Shown here: piece after piece, positions 1 to 15,803 of the stretch
How the letters are laid out: every line of letters begins with the position of its first letter
How positions within the stretch are numbered: the first letter of the stretch is position 1
Origin: Megalobrama amblycephala
Lineage: Eukaryota > Chordata > Actinopteri > Cypriniformes > Xenocyprididae
Direction: 5' to 3'
Length of the DNA stretch: 64,000 nt
NCBI RefSeq assembly: GCF_018812025.1
Contig: NC_063065.1
Location: forward strand, 29,050,240 to 29,114,239
Translations under genes and position numbers: made by a program
Notes under the pieces: generated by a model
The model's database searches: none
The model's input: the letters and a program-made list of their open reading frames with translations, nothing else
Told to the model about the DNA's origin: nothing

Positions 1-87
1 TATAGTGTTACGTATTAGTACACACAAAGAAATTAATCATTAATTAATGATTAAATGATTACAGAATGCATTTTTGTGTGGTACAGT

Positions 88-308
88 GCTAAGGTAGAAT
101 TTGATTCTGATTCTGAATCTACATGTTTAAAGTACTTTGATTCTTCTGATTTGTTTATCTATGGATTCTAAGTAATGATTTAAACCATGATTGCTTCTGA
201 TTCTCAGTCTACTGATTTTGAATTGAATGATTCTGATTCCAATTCTTCTGATTCTGAATCTACTATTATTTTTTTTTAACCTACTTATTCTGATTATTCT
301 GATTCTTA
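88..308. repeat. degenerate GATTCT-type minisatellite, upstream block
   Basis: Loose repeats of TGATTCTGATT, GAATCTACTG and CTTCTGATT fill this stretch. It is the same family and orientation as the large array downstream of the first exon. The block is split by the MITE that follows. Short open frames here, rich in Leu/Ile/Phe or Ser/Asp, come from the repeat and not from a gene. Confidence 0.7.
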
Positions 309-850
309 GGCCCCGTTTACATTATGCGTTTTCATTTTTCAAGTTTTACTACGGTTATGCCTGTAATTTACACTATGCCGGTATTTTCGAATCTCGAAAA
401 TGGAGACTTCGAAAACGCTACAGACCCCGTTTTAGTTTGAAAACGCCGGGGTTGCTTTTCAGTATAAATGGACCACAACGGTGACTTTTGAAAACGATGG
501 CTGCCCACATTCACTCTGCGTATCCTTGACGACCGTCTAAACAATAACATGGAGACTGAACTGCAATCTTTGCTGGCTTTGTTGTAATTTTTAGCAGCCA
601 TTAAACTCTCTACATTTTTGTAAATTTTTTTTTTTTTTATACTGCAGCTACCTGCATATGCAAGACGCAACTGTTTACACTTGTACGCACATGCCCAGTG
701 TGCACGAACAGTCATGTGACATGCGTTTTCAGCTGTGTAGTGTAGACGGAGATCGTTTCTGAAACGTTGTGGAAACGCCAGTGTAGACTAGGATCGTTTT
801 CATTTTAAAATGCTGTTTTAAAACAAAAACGCACTGGTTTAAAAGGGGCC
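309..850. mobile_element. non-autonomous PIF/Harbinger-like MITE
   Basis: The ends are inverted: GGCCCCGTTTA at the left and TTTAAAAGGGGCC at the right. TTA stands directly outside both ends (306-308 and 851-853), a TWA duplication typical of PIF/Harbinger. The interior is rich in CGTTTT and GAAAACG in inverted order and has no transposase. It interrupts the GATTCT minisatellite and so is younger than it. Open frames across it are spurious. Confidence 0.72.
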
Positions 851-853
851 TTA

Positions 854-990
854 GTCTACAGATTTTCAATTGAATCATTCAGATTCCAATTCTTCTGAAT
901 CTAAATCTACTGAAAATGATTCTAAATGAAAATACTGATTCTGTTTCTTATTTACTGATTCTTATTATATTGATTGGAATGACTTTTACC
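854..990. repeat. degenerate GATTCT-type minisatellite, continuation after the MITE
   Basis: The GATTCT/GAATCT repeat resumes immediately after the right TTA of the MITE and fades by about 990. Together with the upstream block it forms one interrupted array ending about 2.8 kb before the first exon. Confidence 0.62.
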
Positions 991-1070
991 AGAATAGATC
1001 TAGATCTTCCTATGGTCACCTGAACCTACTGTGCAGAAATGGAAATTGTGGTGATTTCTTATACCCTCTC

Positions 1071-1101
<31 letters not shown>

Positions 1102-1778
1102 GTGCAAAAAAGCAGTGTTTTTGTCATTTTCTCCCTCTCCAACGAGGACGGATTTGACCTGTGAGGACTCTTGAAACAGCCAAGAGCTGGAGCTGCCAGC
1201 TAAAACTGCAGTTTACTGGCTATTCATGGAGCTTCAGTGCATTTAGGCCTAAAGACGGGCCTCTCAAGTCCCCATAAATACTGTGCGATTTATAAACAAA
1301 TACCCCGTTTGATTACAAGTGGAGGCTGAAGTGAGTGTGAGCTTGTTTGTGCGGCAGCTCTCCTATTGAGGAGTGTGTGCGGAAAAGCAATTGAGTCACA
1401 CAATTATCAAACAGACATGCATCCAAACATGAAGAACTGTCAATCAAATACAACTGGATGAAAGCCAATGATGCTAAAGAGATTTTTGTCAAGAACTTAC
1501 AGCTATTCAGATACTAATTATTATTAGTGTCATAGAATCATATTTTCTCAGCTATTTTAGTCTCTTGAATTTGTTAATCATTTTTAATTAAGCAACATGC
1601 ACAAAAAGGCAGTGATGCGCTATGTGAAAATAGCAGTATTTTCTTTGCACGAAAGTGTAAATATTTTTAAGATGCTATTTTTATTTGATGTGGCAGATAC
1701 TATTCGCACCTCAGTTGTAGTATATTATAAAACGGTTCAATTATAACAACATATTCAGTGTATATGACTGTATTTATC
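991..1778. other. intron 2, unassigned sequence
   Basis: This is AT-rich intron with a 29-base A run at 1071-1099. I see no coding potential and no repeat ends. Confidence 0.6.
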
Positions 1779-2510
1779 AAAGGGTCCTTGATTATAATTT
1801 CAATTTTTAACTTTAGTTAGTGTGTAATGTTGCTTGTTTGAGTATAAACAACATTTGCAAAGTTAAAACCCTCAAAGTTCAATGCAAAGGGAGATATTTT
1901 CTTTTACAGAAATCACTTTTTAAGGACTAGAGCAAATGGCTGGTAAAGACTACAACAAGCTTCTTCCTGGGTTGGTGGCATCACAAACCTCAAAATTTAC
2001 ATAAACCCTGCTCCGAGAACATGCAACAAAGAGGCCATGTTGGGCTGCTTTAGAGAAGAGGAAGAGTCGTTGTAGTAGAGTGTTGTTGCCATGCCGTCAT
2101 TTTACGCCGGACTGCTTCACAAACGAGGGTCAATTCAACGCTGGATTTGCACAAAAGATTAACATGACGGCACATGCTAGTGGATGAATTGAATCAACTC
2201 CACAGCAACTACATAAATTTATCCACTAACCATTCAGAATCATCCAGTTTCATTCTAAAAGTTGTAACTTCTTCCTGAGTCTCTCCATCAGTGTCGACTC
2301 CGGTTTGAGCAATCCTCATTTTGTCTGCGTGAGATTCTCCAGCTTTGTTGTTGTTGAGCAACCGAAGTGTGAGCTGTTAAAGCTCCGCCCTCTTCTGGAA
2401 AGGGGGCAGGGAGCAGCAGCTCATTTGCATTTAAAGGGACACACACAAAAACAGCGTGTTTTTGCTCACTGCCAAATAGGGGCAAATTTGACAAGCTATA
2501 ATAAATGATC
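1779..2510 (+). mobile_element. interspersed repeat R1, copy 1 (non-autonomous)
   Basis: This copy starts AAAGGGTCCTTGATTATA and is collinear with a second copy at about 25691-26313. Shared blocks include TTAGTTAGTGTGTAATGTTG, TGCCGTCATTTTAC and TCTCCATCAGTGTCGACTCC. Copy 1 carries extra sequence at its right (GAGCTGTTAAAGCTCCGCCC, then a GGCAGGGAGCAGCAGCTC stretch) that copy 2 lacks. It is probably a non-autonomous DNA transposon widespread in cyprinids, but I did not find a clean right end. Short frames on both strands here are shadows of the repeat. Confidence 0.65.
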
Positions 2511-4669
<2,159 letters not shown>

Positions 4670-6245
4670 CAGATTCTGAATATTCTGATTCTGATTTTTA
4701 AGGTACTGATTCTGATTGGTTTTTCTCATTAATTTCATTTTTTCTGAATCAGAATCATCTTATTTTGATTGTAAAAGTAGTGATTTTGATTTGATTCTTC
4801 TGATTGTCAGTCTGCTGACTTTTGATTCTGGTTTTGAATCTGCTGATTCTCTTTGTTCTGAATTTGAGTCTTCTGATTTTGATTTTAAAAGTACTGATTC
4901 TGATTTGATTCTTCTGATAATCAGTCTGCTGATTCTGATTTGGAATCTACTTAATTTCATTGTTCATTATCTGAATCTTCTGATTTTGATAAAAGTAATG
5001 ATATTGATTTGATTCTTCTGATCGTCAGTCTACTGATTTTGAAAGTACTGATTATGATTAAATTTTTATGATCGCCAGTCTACTGATTTAGAAGCTACTT
5101 ATTCTCATTGTTCTGAATCTGAGTCTTCTGATTTTGAAAGTACGATTATAAATTTATTCTTCCAATCATCAGTCTGCTGATTTTGAATCCATTGATTCTC
5201 GTTGTTCTGAATTTGAGCCTTCTGATTTTCAAAGTACTGATTCTGGTTTAACTCTTCTGATCGTCAGTCTGATGATTTGAATCTGATCTGAATATTCTTA
5301 TTTTGATTCTGATTTTGAAAGCACTGATTCTCATTTGATTTTTGATCGTCAGTCTTATGATTTTGATTCTGGTTTTGAATCTGCTGATTCTCTTTGTTCT
5401 GAATTTGAGTCTTCTGATTTTGATTTTAAAAGTACTGATTCTGATTTGATTCTTCTGATAATCAGTCTGCTGATTCTGATTTGGAATCTACTTAATTTCA
5501 TTGTTCTTAATCTGAATCTTCTGATTCTGATTATAAAAGTAATGATACTGATTTGATTCTTCTAATCGTCAGTCTGCTGATTTTGATTCTGATTTCGAAA
5601 GTACTGATTGTGATTTTATTTTTATGATCATCAGTCTACTGATTTAGAAGCTACTTATTCTCGTTGTTCTGAATCTGAGTCTTCTGATTTTGAGAGTACG
5701 ATTATAAATTTATTCTTCCGATCATCAGTCTGCTGATTTTGATTCTGATTTTGAATCCATTGATTCTTATTTTTCTGAATTTGAGCCTTCTGATTTTCAA
5801 AGATTCTGGTTTAACTCTTCTGATCGTCAGTCTGATGATTTGAATCTGATCTGAATATTCTTATTTTGATTCTGATTTTGAAAGCACTGATTCTGATTTG
5901 ATTTTTGATCGTCAGTCTTATGATTTTCATTCTGATTTCGAAAGTATGATTATGATTTGATTCTTCTGATTATTCTTCTGCTGATTTTGAAGCTACTCAT
6001 TCTGATTTGATTTTTATGATTGTCAGTCTACAGATTTTGATTCTGATTTTGAAGCTACTGATTCTCATTGTTCTGCACTTTAGTCTTCTGATTTTGGTTT
6101 TGAAATTATGATTATGATTTGATTCTTCTGATCGTATGTCTGCTGATTTTGATTTTGAAACTAATGATTCTCATTGTTATGAATTTGAGTCTTCTGATTT
6201 GGATTCTAATTTTGAATCTACTGATTGTGATTCTGATTCTTTTGA
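4670..6245. repeat. large GATTCT-type minisatellite with a higher-order period of about 540-570 bp
   Basis: About 1.6 kb of degenerate TGATTCTGATTTTGAATCTG units. Long segments recur. The block beginning GATTCTGGTTTTGAATCTGC at 4823 recurs at 5365 (542 bp apart). The TCTGATTTTCAAAG block at 5221 recurs at 5788 (567 bp apart). The block ATCTGATCTGAATATTCTTA near 5281 recurs near 5841. The array therefore grew by duplication of a unit of about 0.55 kb on top of a roughly 10-30 bp base motif. One frame reads as Ser/Asp/Glu/Phe-rich text but is broken by stops. The same repeat family lies upstream of the first exon. Confidence 0.85.
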
Positions 6246-7813
<1,568 letters not shown>

Positions 7814-8950
7814 GGCCCTCATTTATCAAACGAACGTAGAAACCAGCGTACATTCGAACAGAAAAATCAGCTTACGACAACGCTCACGTGTGATTCATTA
7901 AACTTTCGTAAGCGGCCAATTCCGTCGCACGACTGAACAGGTGTTGAAAAATATGGCGGCTGAAAACAAATTTTAGAAGCCTCGCCCTATAGTTTACGAC
8001 ACAGAGAAACGTAACCTGGCCATGAAGAGGAAGTAATCGCATGAAAAAGAAATTTATCTTACTCTAAAAACACTCCTCAACCTCGTAATTGCAAACAATA
8101 AAATTAATTTAAATAAAAATACCGGTAAATAAAAAAATGTATTATTTTAGTAGGCTACCTCACTCCACAGAAAATCCTTTAAATTTATTTTATTCAGAAC
8201 AGAACAAGAACGAAAAATAAGTAGCTATATATTATAAATTGAAACGCAAATTAGGCTATAGTGACATTCATTATAAAGCAGAAATGAATTTATTTAAAGC
8301 AAAACTGAGTTGGGCTGGCATAGCCTACCTCTCTCATTCGGGACGAATCCAAACATTTCCATATTTATGATGTAACATTTATTGGTTGCATTAAACTACT
8401 GTTCCTTATGTAAACAAGGCTTTCTATTTCACTCTTGTTTCAATATCCACGTAAAACATCATCCTTCACATGTGCAAAAATGTGTTTGGTTGGGCATTGG
8501 GCGCTAACTGGTAGATGGATAGCAGACCATTTAAACTGAGCAGTGTTAACTTTGTCTGCATTTTAGTTTGCTGATGGCTGAAATGTAAAGTTAGCAAGGC
8601 TAGAACTGATATGTAGCGTATGTGTGTGTTAGTGAGGCGCCCGCGCGATCAATTGGATTTAATAAAATAAAGATAAATATTTTAATAAAATAAAGAAAAC
8701 GAATACAATGCGAGCTCTTTTGTTTTGTTAATCTGTTAATTATTTCAGTGAAGTATATATTTTGTGTAGTCCTAGGCCTATTTTTTTTAATTCCTTGTAG
8801 GCTATATTATTCTGTTTTTCTCTGTGTTGCAAAAAAAAAAAAAAAAAAAAAAAAAACGTATTGATAAATATATTGATAAATGGCAAATTTTGCGTGGAAA
8901 CGAGTGTACGCACAGTTTTATGACGTACAATTGTTTGATAAATGAGGGCC
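7814..8950. mobile_element. 1.1-kb inverted-terminal-repeat DNA transposon (Harbinger-like, non-autonomous)
   Basis: The ends are perfect 18-bp inverted repeats: GGCCCTCATTTATCAAAC and GTTTGATAAATGAGGGCC. ATT lies directly outside both ends (7811-7813 and 8951-8953), indicating a 3-bp target duplication. The duplication length and GGCCC termini suggest PIF/Harbinger, but ATT does not fit the usual TWA pattern, so the superfamily is tentative. The interior has an A run at 8831-8856 and no recognisable transposase. Confidence 0.8.
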
Positions 8951-9731
8951 ATTGAGCTGCCTACCAAAACTCATACTTTCAAGGCGCCGTGCTTTCTGTA
9001 TGTATCCTTCAATCCCAGAATGCATTGCAAATAATAATAAATTCATTGCAAATATATTTAATTCAGTACAGAATATCTCAATGTGGTTGTATCAATTACT
9101 AAAGAGCACAATTTTACCCAATATTTGGTGTAAATATGGTTGTCTTAGAATATTGTGTAATCCGGCTTTTGGAATGGAATGTGAGGAGCATATGTTTAAA
9201 GTAACTTTCCATGACAGGTGCTGCCTTAAAAGGTAGCTGCCTATGCAGTAGACAACAGGACACTAAATTCAGTTTTGGAACATTACTACTTTGTCTTTAT
9301 CTTATTTTCATATTTTTTGAGTCCATATACATCAAGATTTTAGCTTAAAATTGATATTAATTTACAGTATAATGAAACTGTAACCCATTTTATTTTCCCT
9401 AATTTTAATTACAATTTTACCTTCATTAGTTAATTTTGAATTTATATTCTAATTGAACTCTTTCCAGTGTTTTATTTTTAAGTTCCCAGCATTTTTTATC
9501 TTATTCACAGTGAAAACACGGATTGCCGGAAAAACTCGTCAATGGCGGGAAGTTTCAAAAGCACTGTTTCATAAATGAAGGAAAGTTTTGTCTGGCGTGG
9601 AAAGAGTTAAATCTTTCCCATCCATTGTTTTTGAAAAAAAAAGTTGCCAGCCAATGATCATAGTCCCTAAAATATATTGTTGTATGAATATCTGAACATG
9701 TAATACATCAAAAGAAAGAACAGACCCTCTG

Positions 9732-9764
<33 letters not shown>

Positions 9765-10230
9765 CTACATCCGGATCGGATGCACAACGATGATCAAAAC
9801 ATAGATGAAGTAAATCGAGTCCATCAACACCTCCAAAGCTTCACAGTCCTATAGCTCGTCCTGTGTCAACATTTCATTCGTTAACGTTAGGCATTTTTTA
9901 TTTATATGCTGTTTAATGTTGATGATCGTTGATGATTATTTTACATATGCATCTGCTTACATAAGCTATTGCATGTTTCTGCTTATTCTTCACCTGTGTT
10001 TTGATCAGGAAATTCAGTACTCTTTCGGAAGATGTGTAATAGCGCCTCCTACCATATAACAGTGAAAACATGGAAAGACGGGGGAAAGAGTTTAATTTAT
10101 TATTTTTTTTATTTTTTATTAGGGGTTCAAGCGCATAGTACTGCTTGCTTGCTAAATAAAACATAATACCTTTTTACGCATGTACTTAAAGGCCTTAAAT
10201 CGTTTGAACCCCGATAACTGCTGCTCGCAG

Positions 10231-10231
<1 letters not shown>
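8951..10231. other. intron 3, unassigned, with fragments of old repeats
   Basis: This holds an A run near 9736-9762 and two similar short blocks (ACAGTGAAAACACGGATTGCC near 9510 and ACAGTGAAAACATGGAAAGAC near 10060) that look like remnants of one old repeat. AGGGGTTCAAGCGC near 10120 and CGTTTGAACCCCG near 10200 are inverted relative to each other and may bound a small degraded element. No coding evidence. Confidence 0.45.

Positions 10232-10269
<38 letters not shown>
10232..10269. repeat. (TA)n microsatellite
   Basis: About 19 TA units directly abut the left end of the Tc1/mariner-type element that follows. Confidence 0.95.
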
Positions 10270-10274
<5 letters not shown>

Positions 10275-10440
10275 GTGCAAAAGTCTTAGGCACGTCACTG
10301 GATTATTACAATTAATGGCAAAATGTATGTTTGGAAATATGAACGGATATTTCCTATTGACACACTACAGCAAAAGATATAAATAACTGGCTTAAAACCT
10401 TCTTGGGGGGTGAAAATACCGACTTTTGCACAGTACTGTA
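10268..10440. mobile_element. short Tc1/mariner-type deletion derivative
   Basis: The left end reads AGTACTGTGCAAAAGTCTTA and the right end ACTTTTGCACAGTACTGTA, so the ends are inverted. It is flanked by TA, as expected of Tc1/mariner. The 170-bp body matches the first part of the element at 17931 in reverse orientation (shared text includes TTTCCTATTGACACACTAC and GGCTTAAAACCTTCTTGG). It carries no transposase. Confidence 0.8.
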
Positions 10441-11599
10441 TATATATACACCACACAGCAGGACAATATCACCTTCCCATTTATCATAGCAAGAGTACTG
10501 ATATGACTTGTTCTGTTTCCAAATCTCCTCTAAGACTCTGAATCACAGAGTTTCCCCTCAGTGACCAGCTTGATTACAGATAACCAGCTCTCCTCATCTG
10601 TCTTTCTCGCTGTCTTATATTGATGATAGATAAATAGTGGGAGCTGTTCTTGATGACTTCCCAAAAAAAAAAAAAAAACAGAATTCCAGAAGAACTGAGA
10701 TGAGCGTATTACTCCAACAATAACAAAAAATCACAGCTGCAGTAGCATTGCGATGGCCCTTGAGTTCGGCTGCCGAAGCATATAATCACGGACATTCAGA
10801 GTTTTCGTCTTGCCGAATTTGCATTGATTGTTCTTCTTTGATGTAAGAGAAGGGGGAATGAGAACTCTTCCCTCATGTTTGATTATTTAAAAAAAAAAAA
10901 ATCTTTCACCAGAGGTCAGGGCAACTAATAATTGGATTGGTGATGAGATGTAAATTATGGTAATGAATGTAATTTGCTTGTAATTATACAGAATCAGACG
11001 TTCGTCTGACTTGCCTGACACCAAAGCGTAATCTTGCAAAAAGTCGAGAGAAATAAAGAAAACTTTAAAGCTTTACGACACTGTTGGCTGGTGTTGAATC
11101 TTAATGAAGGTGCGCTGGCATTGGTCTGTCTGATTTATTTTCAGCAGTGCAGTCGGAGAGCGCTGGCTGATATTTATAAAAGTGTTTGTAGTGTGTAGGG
11201 AGATGTGGAGCGTGTGTCTGGCAGAGGCCTGTGCACTGAGCAGGGGAGGTCCCTGGTGGGCTCAGAGAGGCAAGCACTCATTAGTACGGGAGTGTGCTGC
11301 GTTCAGGTGCTCTACCCTGGGGCTCGCTGGCTGACATGCGGCCTCTCTCCATTGCACTTCCTGGATCTTTTTAGCTTGGCTCCAATAACTCTCCCCGGCA
11401 ACCCCCATATCCCTCTCGCTCTCCCTCATTACCAAGCCTCCTTCTCTCCTTTCACTCGGCATAACATGATATCCCATCATGCACTTGGACGGTCCACTTT
11501 TTCAGTTGTTTGTTGCTTATGTAACCATCTCATGAAACATACTACTAGTGCATCATCCTATACGTTGTCACCAAGAGGCAAGCCGTTGTGTGTCGATTA
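10441..11599. other. intron 3, unassigned
   Basis: Mostly unique-looking sequence with short A runs near 10663-10678 and 10889-10901. The more GC-rich stretch at about 11090-11480 has one open frame on each strand, but neither has a recognisable domain, and no splice pattern links them to pard3. Confidence 0.5.
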
Positions 11600-11945
11600 C
11601 TTTGTGCGTTACTTTACTCCTTATATCAAAAAGTAATCTGATTACGTAATGCACGTTACTTGTAATGCAATACTCGTAACAGAAAAAGTAATCTGAGTAC
11701 ATAATGCATGTTACTTGTAATGCTTTACTCGTAACATTAAAAAGTAATCTTCACACAAAGATATAATGTGATGGCTTGAAATATAAATATAGTTCACAAG
11801 CAATTTTATGGTGTTGTTTGTACATGGAAAAGCACAGCACAAACATTCTGTGAAACATCACCTTTTGTGTTCTATCGAAAAAGGTAAGTCATGTTGGTTT
11901 GGAACAACATAATTTTAATTTTTGGGTGAACTATTCCTTTCAAAA
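11600..11945. repeat. fragments of a hAT element and of a foldback MITE end
   Basis: 11600-11755 has repeated AAAAGTAATCTGATTACGTAA and GTTACTTGTAATGC text, which is the subterminal sequence of the hAT family seen complete at 33483-34851. About 11870-11945 ends in TTTTTGGGTGAACTATTCCTTT, the right terminus of the foldback MITE family seen at 51319 and elsewhere. Both are partial. Confidence 0.6.
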
Positions 11946-12914
11946 CACTCCTGCTGTTTCATCCCACCGAAATAAACACCAGGTAGAAATAAAGGACATA
12001 AATGACCCACCTGGTCTGCGGTATCCCGCTGCTTTACTATTAGAACCTCAGAGATGTTTACTGTACAAGAGAGTAGCCATGGGGGTGGTTCCAATCTGAC
12101 AGCCGGCTGCAATCTCAGTGATGGGTAGGGGATATAAATGTAGTGATGGTTAACAGGGGCTTCCCCGCCTGTGCGCCATCATGCCGATGACACACCAGAT
12201 CCTCAGCCATTAGGAGATTGCCTGCGGGGAAAAGTGCAGACACCTGCGGGCAGGCCAGCGTTTATATAATCAATTTGTTTTGTGGCTGGCCGCTGGGACA
12301 CCTCCCTCGCCTCCTCTTGAGCTGTGGTCTGGTAGAAGTCATTAGGAGGACATGTAGGGACATGAACATGCCACACAATGGCAATATTATTAGTGAAAGA
12401 CTAGATTTGAACATTCTAGCTAGATATTTACTTTATCTGAAGACATTGGGTCTCATTTAGTTCTGTAATCTCGGCCTGTATAAAAGGAGTTCTTTGTGTT
12501 TGCACTTGTTTTGGGGTTGCTACACTTGCTATTGCTTGAGGATTTTGTTGCATGTGCTTTCAGGCAAGAGTCTTCAGACAGAGAGTGTCATGTTTGCTGA
12601 GAGTGACCAAAGGAAAGGGTGTGCAGAGCACCCATATATGGACATGGTTTGGGTGTGTTTTATGCAAAGGACTAACTTCAGGCACGTGGTCGATCATTTA
12701 GAATACTGCACATTGATTAAAGTTAGAACGAGGTTAAGAACAAATTCATGCGCATACACACATTTTGTGAATTAGGTGGACTTTTTTCATGAGAAGCTCT
12801 CCTGTGAGTACAAATACGAATAATTCATGCTATTATTACTGAATTAGGCCCATTGTCAGTGGTTCTTGCGATGCAAAGCTCATGCCGTGATCTTAGAGTG
12901 TTTTCGGTTATTAA
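11946..12914. other. intron 3, unique-looking, part GC-rich
   Basis: 12090-12480 is compositionally balanced and free of recognisable repeats, so it is a candidate for conserved noncoding sequence. I see no codon-level signal or splice structure. Confidence 0.4.
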
Positions 12915-13038
12915 CCCTTTAAGCCCGAAGTGAACCGCCGGCGGTACTCCACCCCCCGCAAAAAAAGTCATAATCAAATTATTAAGGAACCTCTGACATA
13001 ACATAAAATAGGTATCATTTTAAATGCTATCTTTTTAA

Positions 13039-13869
13039 CCCTTAAATGCATGACTGTTTCGCCAATCATTCTTACATATTCGGGTCTTTATCGACCCGGA
13101 TCTATATCCAACACGGAAGGATCTCTACCTGTCGCGATAATATAAAACTCATCTGATATTAGAGTAACAATTACAGAAGAATAAAATAAATCGTATTTTG
13201 TTACCTTTTGGAGCTTGAAAGAGCTTAGTTTGAGCAGATGTTTTATGCCATCACCACTGTCCTCGTCAGAGCTCATTTCCCAGTAAATTCAGCAAATAAT
13301 GGGCTAGTTTTATGTTTGAGGTCACGAATATGAGCCCATTCGCGATCTCAAACGTATTCTCAAAACTATATACAGTAGTTTTCAACATCTTCAAAATCAA
13401 TATTTTGATCGCTAACAGCTTCACAAGATCAATCCAGTGACAGTTACAGTCATATTTGATTGTGTTCAGTACTTGCTCTGCAGTAAATCGCTCATGTTTT
13501 TCTTATTATTTCGTTTTCTGTCTAAATGAGTCGTCACTTCAGCATTGTGTTTCAGACATTGCCACCTTGTGGAATAAAGGTGAATTGCACTTATTCCGTC
13601 ATCTAAGATTCAATTATTGTTGTGCTGAAAAATATACGTACACTCATACATACCTCGGGTCGTTTGCGACCCTATACAATTTTTACAAAAAATGAATACA
13701 AAAATAGGCATTCCTTTATAATTTTATGATTTTTTTCTTGTTATATTCTTTATAATGAATTGATTGAGGAATGCCAAGAAGGTTGATGTCTAACTTTAAA
13801 AAATGAATGAGGAGGAGGGTAGTGAATGTCGTCCCCGGTCACTAAAGCCCCGAGGTATGCATTTAAGGG
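13039..13869. mobile_element. piggyBac-like element (inner, nested)
   Basis: The 13-bp perfect inverted ends are CCCTTAAATGCAT and ATGCATTTAAGGG, with TTAA on both sides (13035-13038 and 13870-13873). It is inserted into the larger TTAA-flanked element. Near 13255-13276 a minus-strand frame opens with an acidic MSSDEDSGDG start. Acidic N-termini are common in piggyBac transposases, but the frame ends after 62 residues and homology is unproven. Confidence 0.75.
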
Positions 13870-14513
13870 TTAATGCTAATCAATTCTTAAAGAATGCTGA
13901 GTAGTCTCTCTAAACTGCAGTGTACTGCTCACAGGCGCCACCTATAGCTACAAAAAAAAATCATATTTTTCAAAACTAGTGCCTTGATCAACACAAAATA
14001 GGTGTCATTTGAAAGCTTAGAGTCTGAACTTTACAATGTATTGTAGTTTACAATTTCATGAAATCCTAAGTAGTGATAAAAAAAATAAAAAAAATCAGCA
14101 AATAATTTATGAAATACTTTTTTGTACTATGTACTGCAATGTGTCAAAAACATCATACAGCTCAGATAGCCACGTGTCATATGTCATTAAATAATATATG
14201 GATGCTGCATTTATGTCACGTTTTCACTCGTAACTTCAAGAAACATGCTCCGATTGTTATTTACAGCAGATTCTCACAATTAAAATGAGTCCAAAATCAA
14301 CATAATCCAATGCGTCGATCACGAGATATTCCTCACAGAATTACGACACATAAAACCCTACAGGCGCACAGGTGCTAAAATTAAATGTAGCGTTCATGTG
14401 GTGTTTTTGCTTATAACTTCATGAAACATGCATAGATTGTAAAAATGGCACATCATTACTTACAACGAATGCTCCCGATTGAAATGAGTCCAAAATTAAC
14501 ATAATCCCTTGTG

Positions 14514-15335
14514 TTAAAGGATTAGTCCACTTTTAAATAAACTTTTCCTGATAATTTACTCACCCCCATGTCATCCAAGATGTCCATGTCTTTCTTTCTT
14601 CAGTCGAAAAGAAATTAAGGTTTTTGATGAAAACATTCCAGGATTTTTCTCCTTATAGTGGACTTCAATGGGCACCAAACAGTTGAAGGTCAAAATTACT
14701 TTCACTGCAGCTTCAAATTGTTCAACACGATCCCAGATGAGAAATAAGGGTCTTATCTAGTGAAACCATCACTCATTTTCTGAAAAAAATTGAAAGTTAT
14801 ATAAGTTTTAACCTTAAATGCTCATCTTGAACTAGCTCTCTTCTTCTTCTCCTCTATTTGAATTCCAGCAGTGTAGACACTGCTAAGTGTATTACTGCCC
14901 TCCACAGGCCAAAGTTTGAACTAATTGTTATATACTATTGAACTAGCATATTGCATATAAAAATGAGTTCAAACTTTGACCTGTGGAGGGCAGTAATACA
15001 CTTAGCAGCGTCTACACTGCTGGAATTCAAATAGAGAAGAAGAAGAAGAGAGCTAGTTCAAGCATTTCTGGTTAAAACTTATATAATTTTCATTTTTTTT
15101 CAGAAAATGAGCGATGGTTTCACTAGATAAGACCCTTATTTCTCATCTGGGAATTTTGACCTTCAACTGTTTGGTGCCCATTGAAGTCTACTATAAGGAG
15201 AATAATCCTGGAATGTTTTCATCAAAAACTTTAATTTCTTTTCGACTGAAGAAAGAGAGACATGAACATCTTGGATGACATGGGGGTGAGTAAATTATCA
15301 GGAAAATTTTATTTAAAAGTGGACAAATCCTTTAA
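14514..15335. mobile_element. foldback (palindromic) MITE, copy a
   Basis: The element is one long palindrome. TTAAAGGATTAGTCCACTTT at the left is mirrored by AAAGTGGACAAATCCTTTAA at the right, and the arms of about 380 bp pair almost throughout around an AT-rich loop near 14930. Examples are CATGTCATCCAAGATGT against ACATCTTGGATGACATG and CAGCAGTGTAGACACTGC against GCAGCGTCTACACTGCTG. It interrupts an internal direct repeat of the outer piggyBac-like element. It belongs to the same subfamily as 28449-29262. Confidence 0.9.
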
Positions 15336-15803
15336 TCATGAGATATTCCTCATGGAGGAATGATTTTAAAAATGCCCATTAGGGGGCGTCAAGGGATGCA
15401 TACAAAGGCTATCTTGGTTCCAAATGCTGTAAATTTTGATTACTTTATCCTATCACCACAATATTTGATCCAGATGCAGCTCACATGTAGGGAAACTTTA
15501 ACAAAAAAGAATGGTCCTCTTACCTTATTTTCTTCCTGAGCTGAGCATTTTTATCTAAAAATTTAAAAAGTTTTCTATCAAACGATACCTACCTTTTGAC
15601 TCTCCATGCTATAGTTTTGGAGTTATGAGTCTTTATTGTTGTGTATGTCACTCAGAAAAAAAACAAATCTAAATATGCCTTCAGGGCTTAAATGGTTAAT
15701 AGTGCATTATGAAGACTGCGTCCTCCAGAGGTCACATTTGTTGGCTGCGTATTCGAGGCTTCCTCATTTCAGAAATGTAACCATTACATTCTAAAGTAAA
15801 GCT

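Larger units (their letters stand above)
12915..15695. mobile_element. piggyBac-like element (outer), 2.8 kb including two nested insertions
   Basis: TTAA stands at both borders (12911-12914 and 15696-15699). The termini are inverted: left CCCTTTAAGCCCGAAG, right CTTCAGGGCTTAAATGG. TTAA targets and CCC-type ends are piggyBac hallmarks. The body has an internal direct repeat: the text ATGAGTCCAAAATCAACATA near 14286 recurs, with one difference, near 14485. No transposase is visible. Two further elements (13039-13869 and 14514-15335) sit inside it. Confidence 0.65.

Noticed and set aside
4716..5556. Ser/Asp-rich frames resembling SD-repeat or dentin-like proteins
   Set aside because: They are produced by the GATTCT minisatellite, are interrupted by stops, and show the same text in two higher-order copies.
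11205..11636. 143-codon frame in a GC-richer part of intron 3
   Set aside because: No domain, runs into a hAT fragment at its end, and has no pard3-compatible splice phase or homologous text.
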